A stretch of DNA of 64,000 nt from Bacteroidaceae bacterium (GTDB lineage Bacteria > Bacteroidota > Bacteroidia > Bacteroidales > Bacteroidaceae), in the NCBI GenBank assembly GCA_016280445.1, contig JAEEGS010000044.1, positions 1 through 64,000 on the forward strand. Direction: 5' to 3'. The stretch's first letter is position 1; every line of letters begins with the position of its first letter. Below are positions 53,720 to 63,081 of the stretch, one piece after another. A program made the position numbers and the translations under genes. The notes under the pieces are model-generated. The model saw only the letters and a list, made by a program, of their open reading frames with translations, searched no databases and was not told the DNA's origin.

Positions 53720-56700
53720 ATGATGAAGAAACTGTTATTCTCAACATTTTTGTTATTGGTTTCTGTACTTCTTGTGCGGGCTCAGGACACAGACACTTAT
53801 AGTGGTTCGGTAGTGGCAGAAGAAGGTGCGTGGTGCTGGTTTGCCGACCCGCGTGCCCTGCACTATGAGAATGAAGCAGGAACCATCAACGCGACCTATC
53901 TGGGATACATTGATGTGCATGGAAACGTGAAAGCCACGCAGTATGACTGGTTGACGGGACGGAAGACGGACGTGCTGATTCGTTCTTACTTTCAGCCCGA
54001 TGACCACAATAACCCGACCTTTGTGGTGCTGCCCGATGAGCGTGTGATGATTTTCTACACACGCCACACAGACGAGGCAAAGATTTGGTATCGCATCTCA
54101 CGGAAACCTGGTGACATTACGGCACTGGGTGAGGAGAAATATCTGGCGACCGCAAACAACACCACCTATCCTTCACCCTTCCTCTTGAGCGATGACCCCA
54201 ACCACGTTTATTTGTGTTGGCGCGGCATTGGCTGGCATCCGACCATTGCACGGATTACGATGCCTGATGCAGATGACAACTGCCAGTTTGACTTCGGGCC
54301 TAAACAAATAGTACAAAGTACGGGCGCGCGCCCGTATGCGAAGTATCAAAGCAACGGCAAGGACAAGATTTACGTCAGTTACACGACGGGACACCCTGAC
54401 AACGAGATGCCCGACTGGCTCTACTTCAATGTCATCGACATCAACAACGGAAATGGTCCCATCCTGCGTGACCTGAACGGCACGCAACTGAGTGTCATCC
54501 AGAATGGTGTGTTCAACGTGAACAAGTCCGACTCCTATGCCAACGCTTACCCTGCCACCATCGTGGATAAGTCGGCCAACGTCCGTAACTGGGTGTGGCA
54601 GATTGTACTCGACAAGGACGAGCATCCCGTCATTGCTTATCCCCACATCGATAACGACAAGACCACTCATGTTTATTGGTATGCCCGATGGAATGGATCT
54701 TCGTGGAAAAACACATGGGTACAGTATGGTGGTCATGCTTTCCATCAGAATTGGAATTCGACGGAGCGTTGCTACAGTGGTGGCATGAGTCTTGACCCCG
54801 ACAACATCAACGACCTCTATCTCTCCATTCCCACCAAGGATGGCGCCTATAACAAGGACGGAGTGTATGAAATATGGAAATACACCATTGACGATGATGG
54901 CCAGGTGGCGGGCTCGGAACAAATCACCAAGAATAGCCAGAAAAACAATGTGCGGCCATATGTCATCCCTGGTTCGAAGAACTCGAAAATGCGTCTTGGG
55001 TGGATGAATGGTGACTACTACTATTGGATGGTGAAGCAGGGCTATCCGAAGGGTTATCCCACCGATATGCGATGTGACTATGCCTGGGGAGAGGAACTGA
55101 CCCCGCAGCAGGAGAATGCGCCACAAAAAGACCAATTCTGTCTTTGCAAAGACAATACGTTGAGTTTCCTTTTCCACACCAGTGGAGGGTGGAAGAACTA
55201 CAAAGGTACGCTCCTCTCAAATGGTAGCGACTGTTCTTATGTCATCGATGATGATTACTATCCGGTCTTCACCATCGGTGGTAAGAGTTATAAGAGCCAG
55301 AACCGTCTGCTCACCTCCGATAACTGGGCAACCCAAAGCACTGGCACCAATGGCGACAACCACCCGACGGAATATTCGTCGTGGGTGCTTACGATGACTT
55401 ACGATGGCCAAGTGCTCACTACCTACCGCAATGGACTTGTTGACCAGGTGATAGAGGTTGAGGGCTTGCAAGATGTTGTGCTTGATGGCAATGGAGAGGA
55501 GTTTGGCCAAGGTCTTTGGGCAACACATGAGTATTATGCCTGCGCTTCCCCCATCACGGTGCAGAGTCTTGTGAAGAAAATGCAGGCTGCATACAAGAAG
55601 GAAGAGGATCAAAGGGTTCTTAATTCCCTCATTCATCTGCCCACAGAAACCCGTACCGACCTTGTGTTGCCCAAGGCCGTGTTGAATAATCAAGTGGATG
55701 TGACGTGGACATCGTCTAATGAAAGCGTCATCACCTCCGACGGTGCGCTCATGCCTTTGAAAAAGGATGCCGCGGTAACACTCACTGCCACTGTTGGCGA
55801 GGCAAGTCGCATTTTTGAGGTGAAGGCTTTGGCTCGTGATATCCCAAAGAACCTCATTTATTCCAAAGATGGGATTGACCTGACTGGCAATACTGCTGAT
55901 GGGTGGAACTCAAATCAGTATGAGGTGGCTCCTGAAGGGTTGCTGAACGGCTTGCGTTCCTATACCTTCCTCGCCACTATCAATGCCAAGAGTCTGACGA
56001 AGGCACCACGTATTTATGACTTTGGTTCGGGCAACGGTAACAGTCTTTTCTTGAGAGCCAATCCATTGTCGGCTGGTGTGAAATATAATGGAGGCACCAC
56101 CACGATGGTGAATGGCACCACCACATTGACTACAGATAAAGAGTATAAGTTGGCCGTCAGTTACGATGCTGCCACTAAGTTGACAACTATCTATGTGGAT
56201 GGTGAGGTGAGTGCGAGCGGTATGGCGAATCTGGTGGAGGCATACCAGTTGGAAGAACTGGCAAAGGATACCCGTAACTACATCGGGCGCACTCAGTGGT
56301 GGGATAGCAGTTACAAGGCCGACAACGTGGACTTTGTAGGAACTATTGATCAGTTCAGAATGTACGATGTATGTCTCACCCGTAAAGAAATCTGTGAGTT
56401 GCAAAGCCTCCCTTTTGAGGTGGCGGAGTTGCCGACTGACTTGCAGAACGGTGACTTCGAGGGAACATACACTGTGCTGTCTGGCAGTGGAGTGAGCAGC
56501 GACCGTGCCATCTATGTGCCCGAAGGTTGGACGGTGGATTATTCAGTTCGCAATGAGAATGATTTCAATGCATTTAAGGGAGGTGATTTCTACTATAACC
56601 AATTCTTTGCCGCCAAGTCACAAAATGCTGAAGGTGGCAATCAGACCCTTTGGGTGCGTCAGCGTTGGGGACAATCCAGTATCGGCTTCTATCAGGAGGT

Positions 56701-57097
56701 GAAACTGCCTGCAGGGCGTTACACCCTGTCGGCTGACCTCTATGCTTCCGACACCAGCGATGAAACCTATGTGTATGTGAATAAGCAGCAGAAGAAGGTG
56801 TCGGCGGCTCATGCGTGGGAAACCGTTTCCTTTGATGTTGAAGCAGATGGAGAGGAAGCGTTCCGCGTGGGGTGTCAGACGTTACATGTCAATGCTGACG
56901 ACGAACGTATTTGTGCCTTCGACAATTTTAAGTTGGCATTGGTAGAAGAGACGCCCGATGCCATCAGTCAACCGTCGGCAGACAGTAATCCTCGTGCCTA
57001 TTACTCGTTGTCGGGAGTGCGTCTTTCTGCTCCGATACGGGGATTTAACATCGTCAAGGAGTCAGATGGAAAATATCAGAAAGTGCTGGTGAAGTAG
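53720..57097 (+). CDS. Secreted BNR-type beta-propeller protein with LamG-like and sorting domains
   Basis: 1125 residues. The open frame extends 107 codons upstream into the region of the thioesterase gene; the ATG at 53720 is chosen because a signal peptide (to VRAQ, residue 21) and the promoter fit it. Residues about 30-500 look like a seven-bladed BNR_4-type propeller (EEGAWCWFADPRALHY, repeated D(D/N)-P and aromatic blades), the fold of several polysaccharide lyases such as ulvan or rhamnogalacturonan types. Then a laminin-G-like segment, a degenerate Ig-like domain (about 640-690), a second LamG-like domain (about 715-895), a galactose-binding-like domain (about 900-1080) and a type-IX-like tail ending KVLVK. 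Probably an extracellular polysaccharide lyase or binding protein; no substrate can be assigned. Confidence 0.75.
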   Translation: MMKKLLFSTFLLLVSVLLVRAQDTDTYSGSVVAEEGAWCWFADPRALHYENEAGTINATYLGYIDVHGNVKATQYDWLTGRKTDVLIRSYFQPDDHNNPTFVVLPDERVMIFYTRHTDEAKIWYRISRKPGDITALGEEKYLATANNTTYPSPFLLSDDPNHVYLCWRGIGWHPTIARITMPDADDNCQFDFGPKQIVQSTGARPYAKYQSNGKDKIYVSYTTGHPDNEMPDWLYFNVIDINNGNGPILRDLNGTQLSVIQNGVFNVNKSDSYANAYPATIVDKSANVRNWVWQIVLDKDEHPVIAYPHIDNDKTTHVYWYARWNGSSWKNTWVQYGGHAFHQNWNSTERCYSGGMSLDPDNINDLYLSIPTKDGAYNKDGVYEIWKYTIDDDGQVAGSEQITKNSQKNNVRPYVIPGSKNSKMRLGWMNGDYYYWMVKQGYPKGYPTDMRCDYAWGEELTPQQENAPQKDQFCLCKDNTLSFLFHTSGGWKNYKGTLLSNGSDCSYVIDDDYYPVFTIGGKSYKSQNRLLTSDNWATQSTGTNGDNHPTEYSSWVLTMTYDGQVLTTYRNGLVDQVIEVEGLQDVVLDGNGEEFGQGLWATHEYYACASPITVQSLVKKMQAAYKKEEDQRVLNSLIHLPTETRTDLVLPKAVLNNQVDVTWTSSNESVITSDGALMPLKKDAAVTLTATVGEASRIFEVKALARDIPKNLIYSKDGIDLTGNTADGWNSNQYEVAPEGLLNGLRSYTFLATINAKSLTKAPRIYDFGSGNGNSLFLRANPLSAGVKYNGGTTTMVNGTTTLTTDKEYKLAVSYDAATKLTTIYVDGEVSASGMANLVEAYQLEELAKDTRNYIGRTQWWDSSYKADNVDFVGTIDQFRMYDVCLTRKEICELQSLPFEVAELPTDLQNGDFEGTYTVLSGSGVSSDRAIYVPEGWTVDYSVRNENDFNAFKGGDFYYNQFFAAKSQNAEGGNQTLWVRQRWGQSSIGFYQEVKLPAGRYTLSADLYASDTSDETYVYVNKQQKKVSAAHAWETVSFDVEADGEEAFRVGCQTLHVNADDERICAFDNFKLALVEETPDAISQPSADSNPRAYYSLSGVRLSAPIRGFNIVKESDGKYQKVLVK

Positions 57098-57184
57098 GAG
57101 AGTGTGGATATATGAAAAGAAAATCCCTATACCTAAGGTGGTGGATAATAGGGAGTTTGAGTATTAACCTAAAACCAAACAAAA

Positions 57185-57865
57185 ATGAACAAGACAGGAA
57201 ATCTTTTGGTCGCTGGTGCAATAGCACTGACGGCTTGTGTGTTCTCCGCTTGTGGAGAAAGTGGCAACGGTACAACGGCGGAAGCGGAAGCTGCATCACT
57301 GCCTACTGATGGCATCTTAGGAGAACTGCCTAAGGTGGTTGCCGAATATGAGGCTGCAGAAGCAGCGGCAGAGGCTCAATATGAGGAACTAAAGCAGAGC
57401 GATCCCGAGAAGGCGAAGGAGTTTTGGCGTGATCATATCGCGCAAGGAAACACTACGAAGTTCAAAAAAGAAACTTTACCTGCTGTGACAAAGACACTGG
57501 AAGGTAGGGAGATTCCAGGAGAGGTGGCTGAAGGTCTGCCCATCAAGCTCGAAAAGAACTTCACGCTTGATGATAAGCGCGATGCCAGTACCACTGGCGT
57601 GTTTGTCGCAGGAGCTTCGAATGAAACCATGGTAATCAACTACTATCCAGTGGCTTTTGATGCGGACGGCAATGCCATCGGTGTTGGCCGCAACATTAGC
57701 TTCAGTGACTATCCCATCAAAGAAGGCAAGACGTTCCGCGTCAGCATCTACATGAGTGTCAAGGGTGAAAATGCAGCCCAGTGGGCTCGTTTGGCCAAGA
57801 TTGTTGTGATGGACAAGACGAGCGATGCCTACAAGCAGGTGGAGGCACAACTTGAGGGGAAATAA
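57185..57865 (+). CDS. Lipoprotein of unknown function
   Basis: 226 residues with a signal peptide and lipobox VFSAC (Cys 23). An Ala/Glu-rich helix (about 48-75) is followed by a beta domain of about 130 residues. The periplasm-facing +2 to +4 positions are GES, without the acidic surface-export signal reported for some Bacteroidetes lipoproteins. Lies 87 nt after the propeller gene and may be cotranscribed. Unknown function. Confidence 0.8.
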   Translation: MNKTGNLLVAGAIALTACVFSACGESGNGTTAEAEAASLPTDGILGELPKVVAEYEAAEAAAEAQYEELKQSDPEKAKEFWRDHIAQGNTTKFKKETLPAVTKTLEGREIPGEVAEGLPIKLEKNFTLDDKRDASTTGVFVAGASNETMVINYYPVAFDADGNAIGVGRNISFSDYPIKEGKTFRVSIYMSVKGENAAQWARLAKIVVMDKTSDAYKQVEAQLEGK

Positions 57866-57875
57866 CGCACTAAAC

Positions 57876-57914
57876 AAAAAGGGGGCTCTGCTTTCACGCA
57901 GAGCCCCCTTTTTT
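57876..57914. terminator. Bidirectional terminator between convergent genes
   Basis: 11-bp perfect arms GGGGGCTCTGC/GCAGAGCCCCC (57881-57891, 57898-57908), loop of six, A run on the left and six T on the right. Confidence 0.93.
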
Positions 57915-57982
57915 GTTTCCAATGTCCCATTTGAATCTGTGACCAAGGTGTTTTCTTGGTTGGGATAGAAGCGCCTGACCGT

Positions 57983-58402
57983 TTACTGGAAGTCAACCTC
58001 TGTCATGAATGACAGTTTGTTCAGCATGATGGTCTCCTTCGCCTTCTCGCTTTGGTCAGTGCGGAACGCGAGCACACCCTTATTCTGCCAAAGGAAAGAG
58101 TAGAGGTAGAGGATGTTGACTCCAGCAGCAGAGAATTCCTTGATGGCGTCGGCTGCACGGCCCGGCTGGTCGTCGATGCTGAGGGCAAACACGTCGGAGA
58201 GCTGCACGTTGATGCCCGCCTCTTTCAAGATGATGTATGCTTGTGCAGAGTTATTGGTTAGCACACGATAAATTCCGTAGTCTTTCGTGTCGGCTACGGT
58301 GGAGGCGATAATCTGTATGCCAGCTTTGCTTAGCAGGTCGAGAACCTTAATCAGTGTACCTCCTTTGTTCTCGATGAAGATGGATAGTTGCTTGATAGTC
58401 AT
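57983..58402 (-). CDS. Two-ACT-domain amino-acid-binding protein
   Basis: 139 residues forming two ACT domains: IKQLSIFIENKGGTLIKVLDLL (about 3-24) and VFALSIDDQPGRAADAIKEF (about 71-90), the second with the usual ligand-binding Gly turn. Stand-alone ACT proteins of this type often accompany phenylacetate-CoA ligases and probably sense amino acids. Last gene of the iorAB-paaK operon, 12 nt after paaK. Confidence 0.9.
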   Translation of the reverse strand: MTIKQLSIFIENKGGTLIKVLDLLSKAGIQIIASTVADTKDYGIYRVLTNNSAQAYIILKEAGINVQLSDVFALSIDDQPGRAADAIKEFSAAGVNILYLYSFLWQNKGVLAFRTDQSEKAKETIMLNKLSFMTEVDFQ

Positions 58403-58414
58403 GATGCTTCTTTT

Positions 58415-59731
58415 TTATTGATATACTTTTCTCTTATCTACCACTCTCACGGCTTTGCCTTCACTAACAGGCAGACTGCCCTTTGGCACAAGCTTCACAT
58501 GTGGGGTGAGGAGGATTTCGTCTTTCAGACGGCGTTTGATTTCCTTTTGCAGTGCGAGGAGGCGTGTGAAGTCATCAGTGAAGAGTTCTTCCAGTTCCAC
58601 CTCTACGGTCATGTTATCGTTGTCCTCGTCAGTGGTGAGGGTGATGAGGTAGTTGTTGGCAAGTTCCTTGAACTGCATGAGAATCTTCTCAATCTGAATG
58701 GGGAAGATGTTCACGCCGCGGAGCACCATCATGTCATCGCTACGTCCACGCATGCGGTCAAGACGGATGTGGTTGCGACCACAAGGACAAGTGTGACCCA
58801 GCACACGGGTCAGGTCGCGGGTTCGGTAGCGGAGCAATGGCATCGCTTCACGGCAGAGGGTGGTGAGCACCAGTTCGCCAATTTCTCCTTCTGGTACCGG
58901 CTCCAATGTTTCTGGGTCAACAATCTCCACGATGTAGTAGTCTTCCCAAAAGTGCAAACCATTCTGTTCCTGACACTCGAACCCCACACCAGGACCACAC
59001 ATCTCGCTCATGCCGAACGAGTTGTAAGCCTTTACGCCCATCATATCCTCGATGCGCTTGCGCTGTTCCTCGCTGTGAGGCTCAGCACCGATGGCCAGCA
59101 CCTTCAGTTTCGTGTCCTTGCGAGGGTCAACTCCTTCCTGTTGCATCACCTCATACAGGCGGGTCACATACGAAGGCACTGCATGGATGGCAGTGGTGCC
59201 AAAATCTTTGATGAACTTGATTTGACGGAGTGAATTACCTGCTGCCGCAGGGATGGTGAGCATACCGAGTTTCTCAGCACCATACTGGAATCCCAAACCA
59301 CCTGTGAACATACCGTAGCCTGAAGAGTTCTGGAACACGTCGTCAGGACGAAGACCCACCATCCAGAGGTTGCGAGCCACTTGGTTCGCCCACTCATCAA
59401 GGTCTTTCTTCGTGTGTAGAATCACTGTCGGATTACCCGTCGTGCCTGACGAAGAGTGCAGACGTACACACTCGCGGAGCGGTGCACTGGCCATGCCGAA
59501 GGGATACGTTTCGCGCAAGTCTTGCTTGGTGGTGAAAGGAATCTTGCGGATGTCGTCGAGGCTTTTGATATCCTCAGGCTTCAGTCCGATTTCCTCAAAA
59601 CGCTGCTTGTAGAAAGGAGAGTTCATGCAGTGCTTCACCGTTGCCTGCAGTCGCTCCAGTTGCAGTTTCTGAATCTCCTCACGGGACATCGTCTCGTATT
59701 GAGGATGAAAGTAGGGTGATTGATAGTTCAT
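58415..59731 (-). CDS. paaK: Phenylacetate-CoA ligase, copy 1
   Basis: AMP-forming aryl-CoA ligase, 438 aa. The start MNYQSPYFHPQYE is chosen over a further 15 codons upstream because it matches the length of copy 2. Motifs: LHSSSGTTGNPTV (P-loop-like, about 90-102), SFGMSEMCGPGVG (about 235), LRYRTRDLTRV (about 305), and the C-terminal swinging domain with GRSDDMMVLRGVNIFP (about 332). May activate aryl acids, or run in reverse to conserve energy from aryl-acetyl-CoA. Linked to iorAB and an aminotransferase. Confidence 0.92.
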   Translation of the reverse strand: MNYQSPYFHPQYETMSREEIQKLQLERLQATVKHCMNSPFYKQRFEEIGLKPEDIKSLDDIRKIPFTTKQDLRETYPFGMASAPLRECVRLHSSSGTTGNPTVILHTKKDLDEWANQVARNLWMVGLRPDDVFQNSSGYGMFTGGLGFQYGAEKLGMLTIPAAAGNSLRQIKFIKDFGTTAIHAVPSYVTRLYEVMQQEGVDPRKDTKLKVLAIGAEPHSEEQRKRIEDMMGVKAYNSFGMSEMCGPGVGFECQEQNGLHFWEDYYIVEIVDPETLEPVPEGEIGELVLTTLCREAMPLLRYRTRDLTRVLGHTCPCGRNHIRLDRMRGRSDDMMVLRGVNIFPIQIEKILMQFKELANNYLITLTTDEDNDNMTVEVELEELFTDDFTRLLALQKEIKRRLKDEILLTPHVKLVPKGSLPVSEGKAVRVVDKRKVYQ

Positions 59732-59799
59732 ATTAGTAAAAGTTGAAGTTGCTTGTTTCCGGAATTCTCGGAACACCCAAGTCTTCTGATTATTCCGCT

Positions 59800-61134
59800 T
59801 TATCCATGATTCTTGTGAAAAATCTCTATTCTTTCCTTAAACATAGGCTCTTGCTCCTTTGAGAAGAATGAGGTGCAGATGCGCACACCCTGCTCATTCG
59901 AGCCCATCGTGTCGAGTGGGAACACCGCGATGCCGTAGTACATCAGTTCTCGGGTCAGTTCAAGGTCTGTCATACCCGGATACTGAACCGTGAAGTAGAA
60001 ACCATCTGCCAAAGGCGCACCGAGGTCGTTGTCATACACAAGGTAGAAGCCATTAGCGAGCAACACGTCCTTCATGAATTTGGCTCTGCGACCATATTCC
60101 CTCACGTCTGCGAGGAAATTGTAACTTCCGTCACACGCTGCTTCCATCAGTGCCGCCATTGCATGCTGCACACTGTGGGTCGTTCCGCTAGAGAGTGTGT
60201 ACATCAGTCGGTTGCAGAAGAAGTTGCCGAACTCACCCACACCGAAATTCTTTTCTAAGGCTGGATACACACGGTGATAGAGTGTGTTGCTGATACAAGC
60301 CACGCCGATGCGCTGGCCAGCATACGAAAAAGCTTTACTGCCTGAAACCGCCAAGATATACTTGTCTGTGTATCTTGCTACTGTCGCTTGGAACGGTGCT
60401 TCAAATGGATGACTTAAATCTCTGCGGAAATCCATAGCAAAGTAAGCCAAATCCTCCAAGATGATGCAGTCGTGTTTGTCAGCCAAATTGGCAATGCCCT
60501 TCAACTCTTCCTCGTTGAAGCACACCCACGAAGGGTTGTTCGGATTAGAATAAACAATGCCACAGATATTACCAGCTGAGAGGATTTCTTCCAACTTTTG
60601 GATGAGTGCCTCACCACGGTAATCATGGATATCCAGTCCGATGTGTTTCAGTCCAATCACATCGCACTGTGTGGTTTGTACGGGGAAACCTGGGTGGATG
60701 AACAGCACCGTGTCTTTCTCAGGCATGGCGTGATGCCAAGCTGTGAAGGTTGCGAAAGTGCCTTGCATCGAACCAGTTGTCGGGATGCAGCATAGTGGGT
60801 CGATGTCCACATCAATAAACGCTTTCACGAAGCGTGAAGCCGCATTCTTGATGCGTGGAATGCCGCCATTCGGTGGGTAAACCGTGGCACAGCCCTTATC
60901 CAGAGCCTCCTGTTCTGCTTTCAATGCGATGTCGGAAGGTTGCAGTCCTGGTACACCCATTTCAAGGTGTATCACTGTCTGTCCCGTCTTCTCTTCCAAC
61001 ACTTTCGAGAGTGATTGAATGTCACGGATGGTGGCTTGTGAGAAGTCACCGAGACTCATGCTGTCAATGGCCTCGGTGACGGTCTGGTAATCAAGTGGTG
61101 TATTTGTCATATAATCTTTGATTTTCTGTTCCAT
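59800..61134 (-). CDS. PLP-dependent class I/II aminotransferase, probably aromatic
   Basis: 444 residues of fold type I. Contains MGVPGLQPSDIA, YPPNGGIPRIKNA (about 86), YSNPNNPSWVC (about 194), LEDLAYFAMDFR (about 221) and the PLP lysine in SGSKAFSYAGQRIG (about 266). The position between two aryl-CoA ligases and after iorAB suggests conversion of Phe/Tyr/Trp to aryl pyruvates, the IorAB substrates. AGGAGGG directly precedes the ATG at 61134; an alternative start is 61110. Substrate inferred from context. Confidence 0.88.
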   Translation of the reverse strand: MEQKIKDYMTNTPLDYQTVTEAIDSMSLGDFSQATIRDIQSLSKVLEEKTGQTVIHLEMGVPGLQPSDIALKAEQEALDKGCATVYPPNGGIPRIKNAASRFVKAFIDVDIDPLCCIPTTGSMQGTFATFTAWHHAMPEKDTVLFIHPGFPVQTTQCDVIGLKHIGLDIHDYRGEALIQKLEEILSAGNICGIVYSNPNNPSWVCFNEEELKGIANLADKHDCIILEDLAYFAMDFRRDLSHPFEAPFQATVARYTDKYILAVSGSKAFSYAGQRIGVACISNTLYHRVYPALEKNFGVGEFGNFFCNRLMYTLSSGTTHSVQHAMAALMEAACDGSYNFLADVREYGRRAKFMKDVLLANGFYLVYDNDLGAPLADGFYFTVQYPGMTDLELTRELMYYGIAVFPLDTMGSNEQGVRICTSFFSKEQEPMFKERIEIFHKNHG

Positions 61135-61164
61135 CCCTCCTCCCCTTGGGGAGTTCGAGAGAAC

Positions 61165-62481
61165 CTACTTCCAATCTGACAAGAGTGTTCTCTTATCGAG
61201 TACGTGCTTTGCCTTACCTGTAGAACGCTCGATGTTGCCTGGTTCCTTAATGTGGATGTTTGGCTTAATGCCCACCATGCTGACGATACGGTCGTAGAGT
61301 GGCTTGATGAATGGCATCTGCTTCGCAGGGTTGGGTGAGAAGTATTCTGCACGCAACTCGACATCGAGATCGAAGGTGTCTTCGTTGTTCTTGCGGTCCA
61401 CCGTGATGAAGTACTGTGGAGTGAATACAGGGAACTCTGTCAGGATGGTCTCAATCTGTGATGGGAATACGTTGACGCCACGGATAATGAGCATATCATC
61501 GCTACGACCCAAGATTTTTCCAAGTCGGACGGTGGTTCGTCCACATTCACAAGGCTCATAGATGAGGTGTGTGAGGTCACGAGTACGATAGCGGAGGATT
61601 GGCATAGCTTCCTTGCACAAGGAAGTGAATACCAACTCGCCTTCTTCGCCTGGTGCCACAGGCTCCAGTGTTTCAGGGTTGATGATTTCTGGATAGAACA
61701 TGTCTTCTGCCACGTGGGTGCCGTTCTGGAATTGGCATTCACCACCTACACCAGGACCACACATCTCAGTCAGTCCATAGATGTCAATAGCCTTGATGTG
61801 CAGTTTCTTCTCCAATTCGCGGCGGATACCCCATGTCCAAGGTTCTGCTCCGAAGAAACCGACTCTTAACTTCAGGTCTTCTGCGTTGATGTCTGGATTT
61901 TGTTCGATTACTTCTGCCAGATGCAGGGCATATGAAGGGGTACAGCAAAGAGCTGTTGTACCAAAGTCTTTCATCAGCATGATCTGCTTGGCGGAGTTAC
62001 CTGCTGAGGTGGGCAACTGAATGGCTCCACGTACTGCAGCTCCATCGTGTGCGCCAAGACCACCAGTGAAGAGTCCGTATCCGTATGCTACTTGTACAAC
62101 ATCACCAGGACCTACATCGCCAACTGCCATCACGCGTGCTACACACTCTGCCCACATCTTCAGGTCGTTCTCGGTATAGGTGCCCACAACAGGCTTGCCA
62201 GTTGTACCAGATGAAGCATGTATACGGCGGATCTCACTTTGGGGAACAGCCTGTAGACCGAATGGATATTCATCGCGCAAGTCATGCTTGGTGGTGAAAG
62301 GCAACTTGTAGATATCATCTATGCTGCGGATATCTTCGGGCTTGACACCCATATGATCCATCTTCTTCTTATAGAAGGGAACCTTCTCGTAGCATGTTTT
62401 TACAGTTTTAATCAGACGTTCTGATTGCAATTTGCGCATAGACTCTCTGTCCATGCATTCCATTTCAGGATTGTGAATCAT
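61165..62481 (-). CDS. paaK: Phenylacetate-CoA ligase, copy 2
   Basis: 438-residue homologue of the ligase at 58415-59731, with IHASSGTTGKPVVGTY (about 87-102), IYGLTEMCGPGVG (about 233), LRYRTRDLTHL (about 303) and GRSDDMLIIRGVNVFP (about 330). The cysteine pattern CECG near 318 is kept in both copies (CPCG in copy 1). The two proteins are clearly diverged paralogues, perhaps for different aryl acids. Follows iorB after 21 nt. Confidence 0.92.
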   Translation of the reverse strand: MIHNPEMECMDRESMRKLQSERLIKTVKTCYEKVPFYKKKMDHMGVKPEDIRSIDDIYKLPFTTKHDLRDEYPFGLQAVPQSEIRRIHASSGTTGKPVVGTYTENDLKMWAECVARVMAVGDVGPGDVVQVAYGYGLFTGGLGAHDGAAVRGAIQLPTSAGNSAKQIMLMKDFGTTALCCTPSYALHLAEVIEQNPDINAEDLKLRVGFFGAEPWTWGIRRELEKKLHIKAIDIYGLTEMCGPGVGGECQFQNGTHVAEDMFYPEIINPETLEPVAPGEEGELVFTSLCKEAMPILRYRTRDLTHLIYEPCECGRTTVRLGKILGRSDDMLIIRGVNVFPSQIETILTEFPVFTPQYFITVDRKNNEDTFDLDVELRAEYFSPNPAKQMPFIKPLYDRIVSMVGIKPNIHIKEPGNIERSTGKAKHVLDKRTLLSDWK

Positions 62482-62502
62482 GTTTGTAATTGTGTTTGAT
62501 TG

Positions 62503-63081
62503 TTATTTTTTACTTGCCTCCACACCCATGTCGAAAGCTTTTAGGTTGGCTTCGACTATGGCTTCACCCTTACGGGCAAAGATGACGGAGATGGCTTTGC
62601 GGAGTTGTTCTACAGTGAGAATCTCAATGAAGGGGGCAGCCATACCGAGGAGCACCATATTGGCACCACGCACATTGCCTGCGTCCTTCGCCACACTTTC
62701 GATGTCGAGTTTCACGACAGAAGGCATACTGTCAAGTTCTGCCATGAGTGCCGTTTCGTCAGGATAGTTGGGAATGTTGACAAAAGGCTTGCTGCTGGTC
62801 ACGATGGTACCCGTCTTGGCGAGGTAGGGCAGATAGCGAAGGGATTCCATGGGCTCCATGCTGATGACCACATCAGCGCCACCCTGTGGAATAAGGTCAC
62901 TGTAAATGTTTTCTGTGGAGAGTCGGAGGTTAGACTGCACGTCACCGCCACGTTGGCTCATTCCATGCACCTCTGCTTGTTTCAAGTTGATACCAGCCTC
63001 CGTGGCTGCTTCTCCGATGATAGTGGCGATGGAGAGGATGCCTTGTCCACCCACACCGCACAGGATGATATCTTTTTTCAT
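62503..63081 (-). CDS. iorB: Indolepyruvate:ferredoxin oxidoreductase subunit beta
   Basis: 192-residue gamma-domain subunit of the 2-oxoacid:acceptor oxidoreductase family. Starts MKKDIILCGVGGQGILSIAT, the typical GVGGQG motif, with EVHGMSQRGGDVQSNLR (about 37-53). Its ATG overlaps the iorA stop by ATGA. The 20 codons in frame upstream lie within iorA and are not used. With IorA it oxidises aryl pyruvates to aryl-acetyl-CoA. Confidence 0.93.
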   Translation of the reverse strand: MKKDIILCGVGGQGILSIATIIGEAATEAGINLKQAEVHGMSQRGGDVQSNLRLSTENIYSDLIPQGGADVVISMEPMESLRYLPYLAKTGTIVTSSKPFVNIPNYPDETALMAELDSMPSVVKLDIESVAKDAGNVRGANMVLLGMAAPFIEILTVEQLRKAISVIFARKGEAIVEANLKAFDMGVEASKK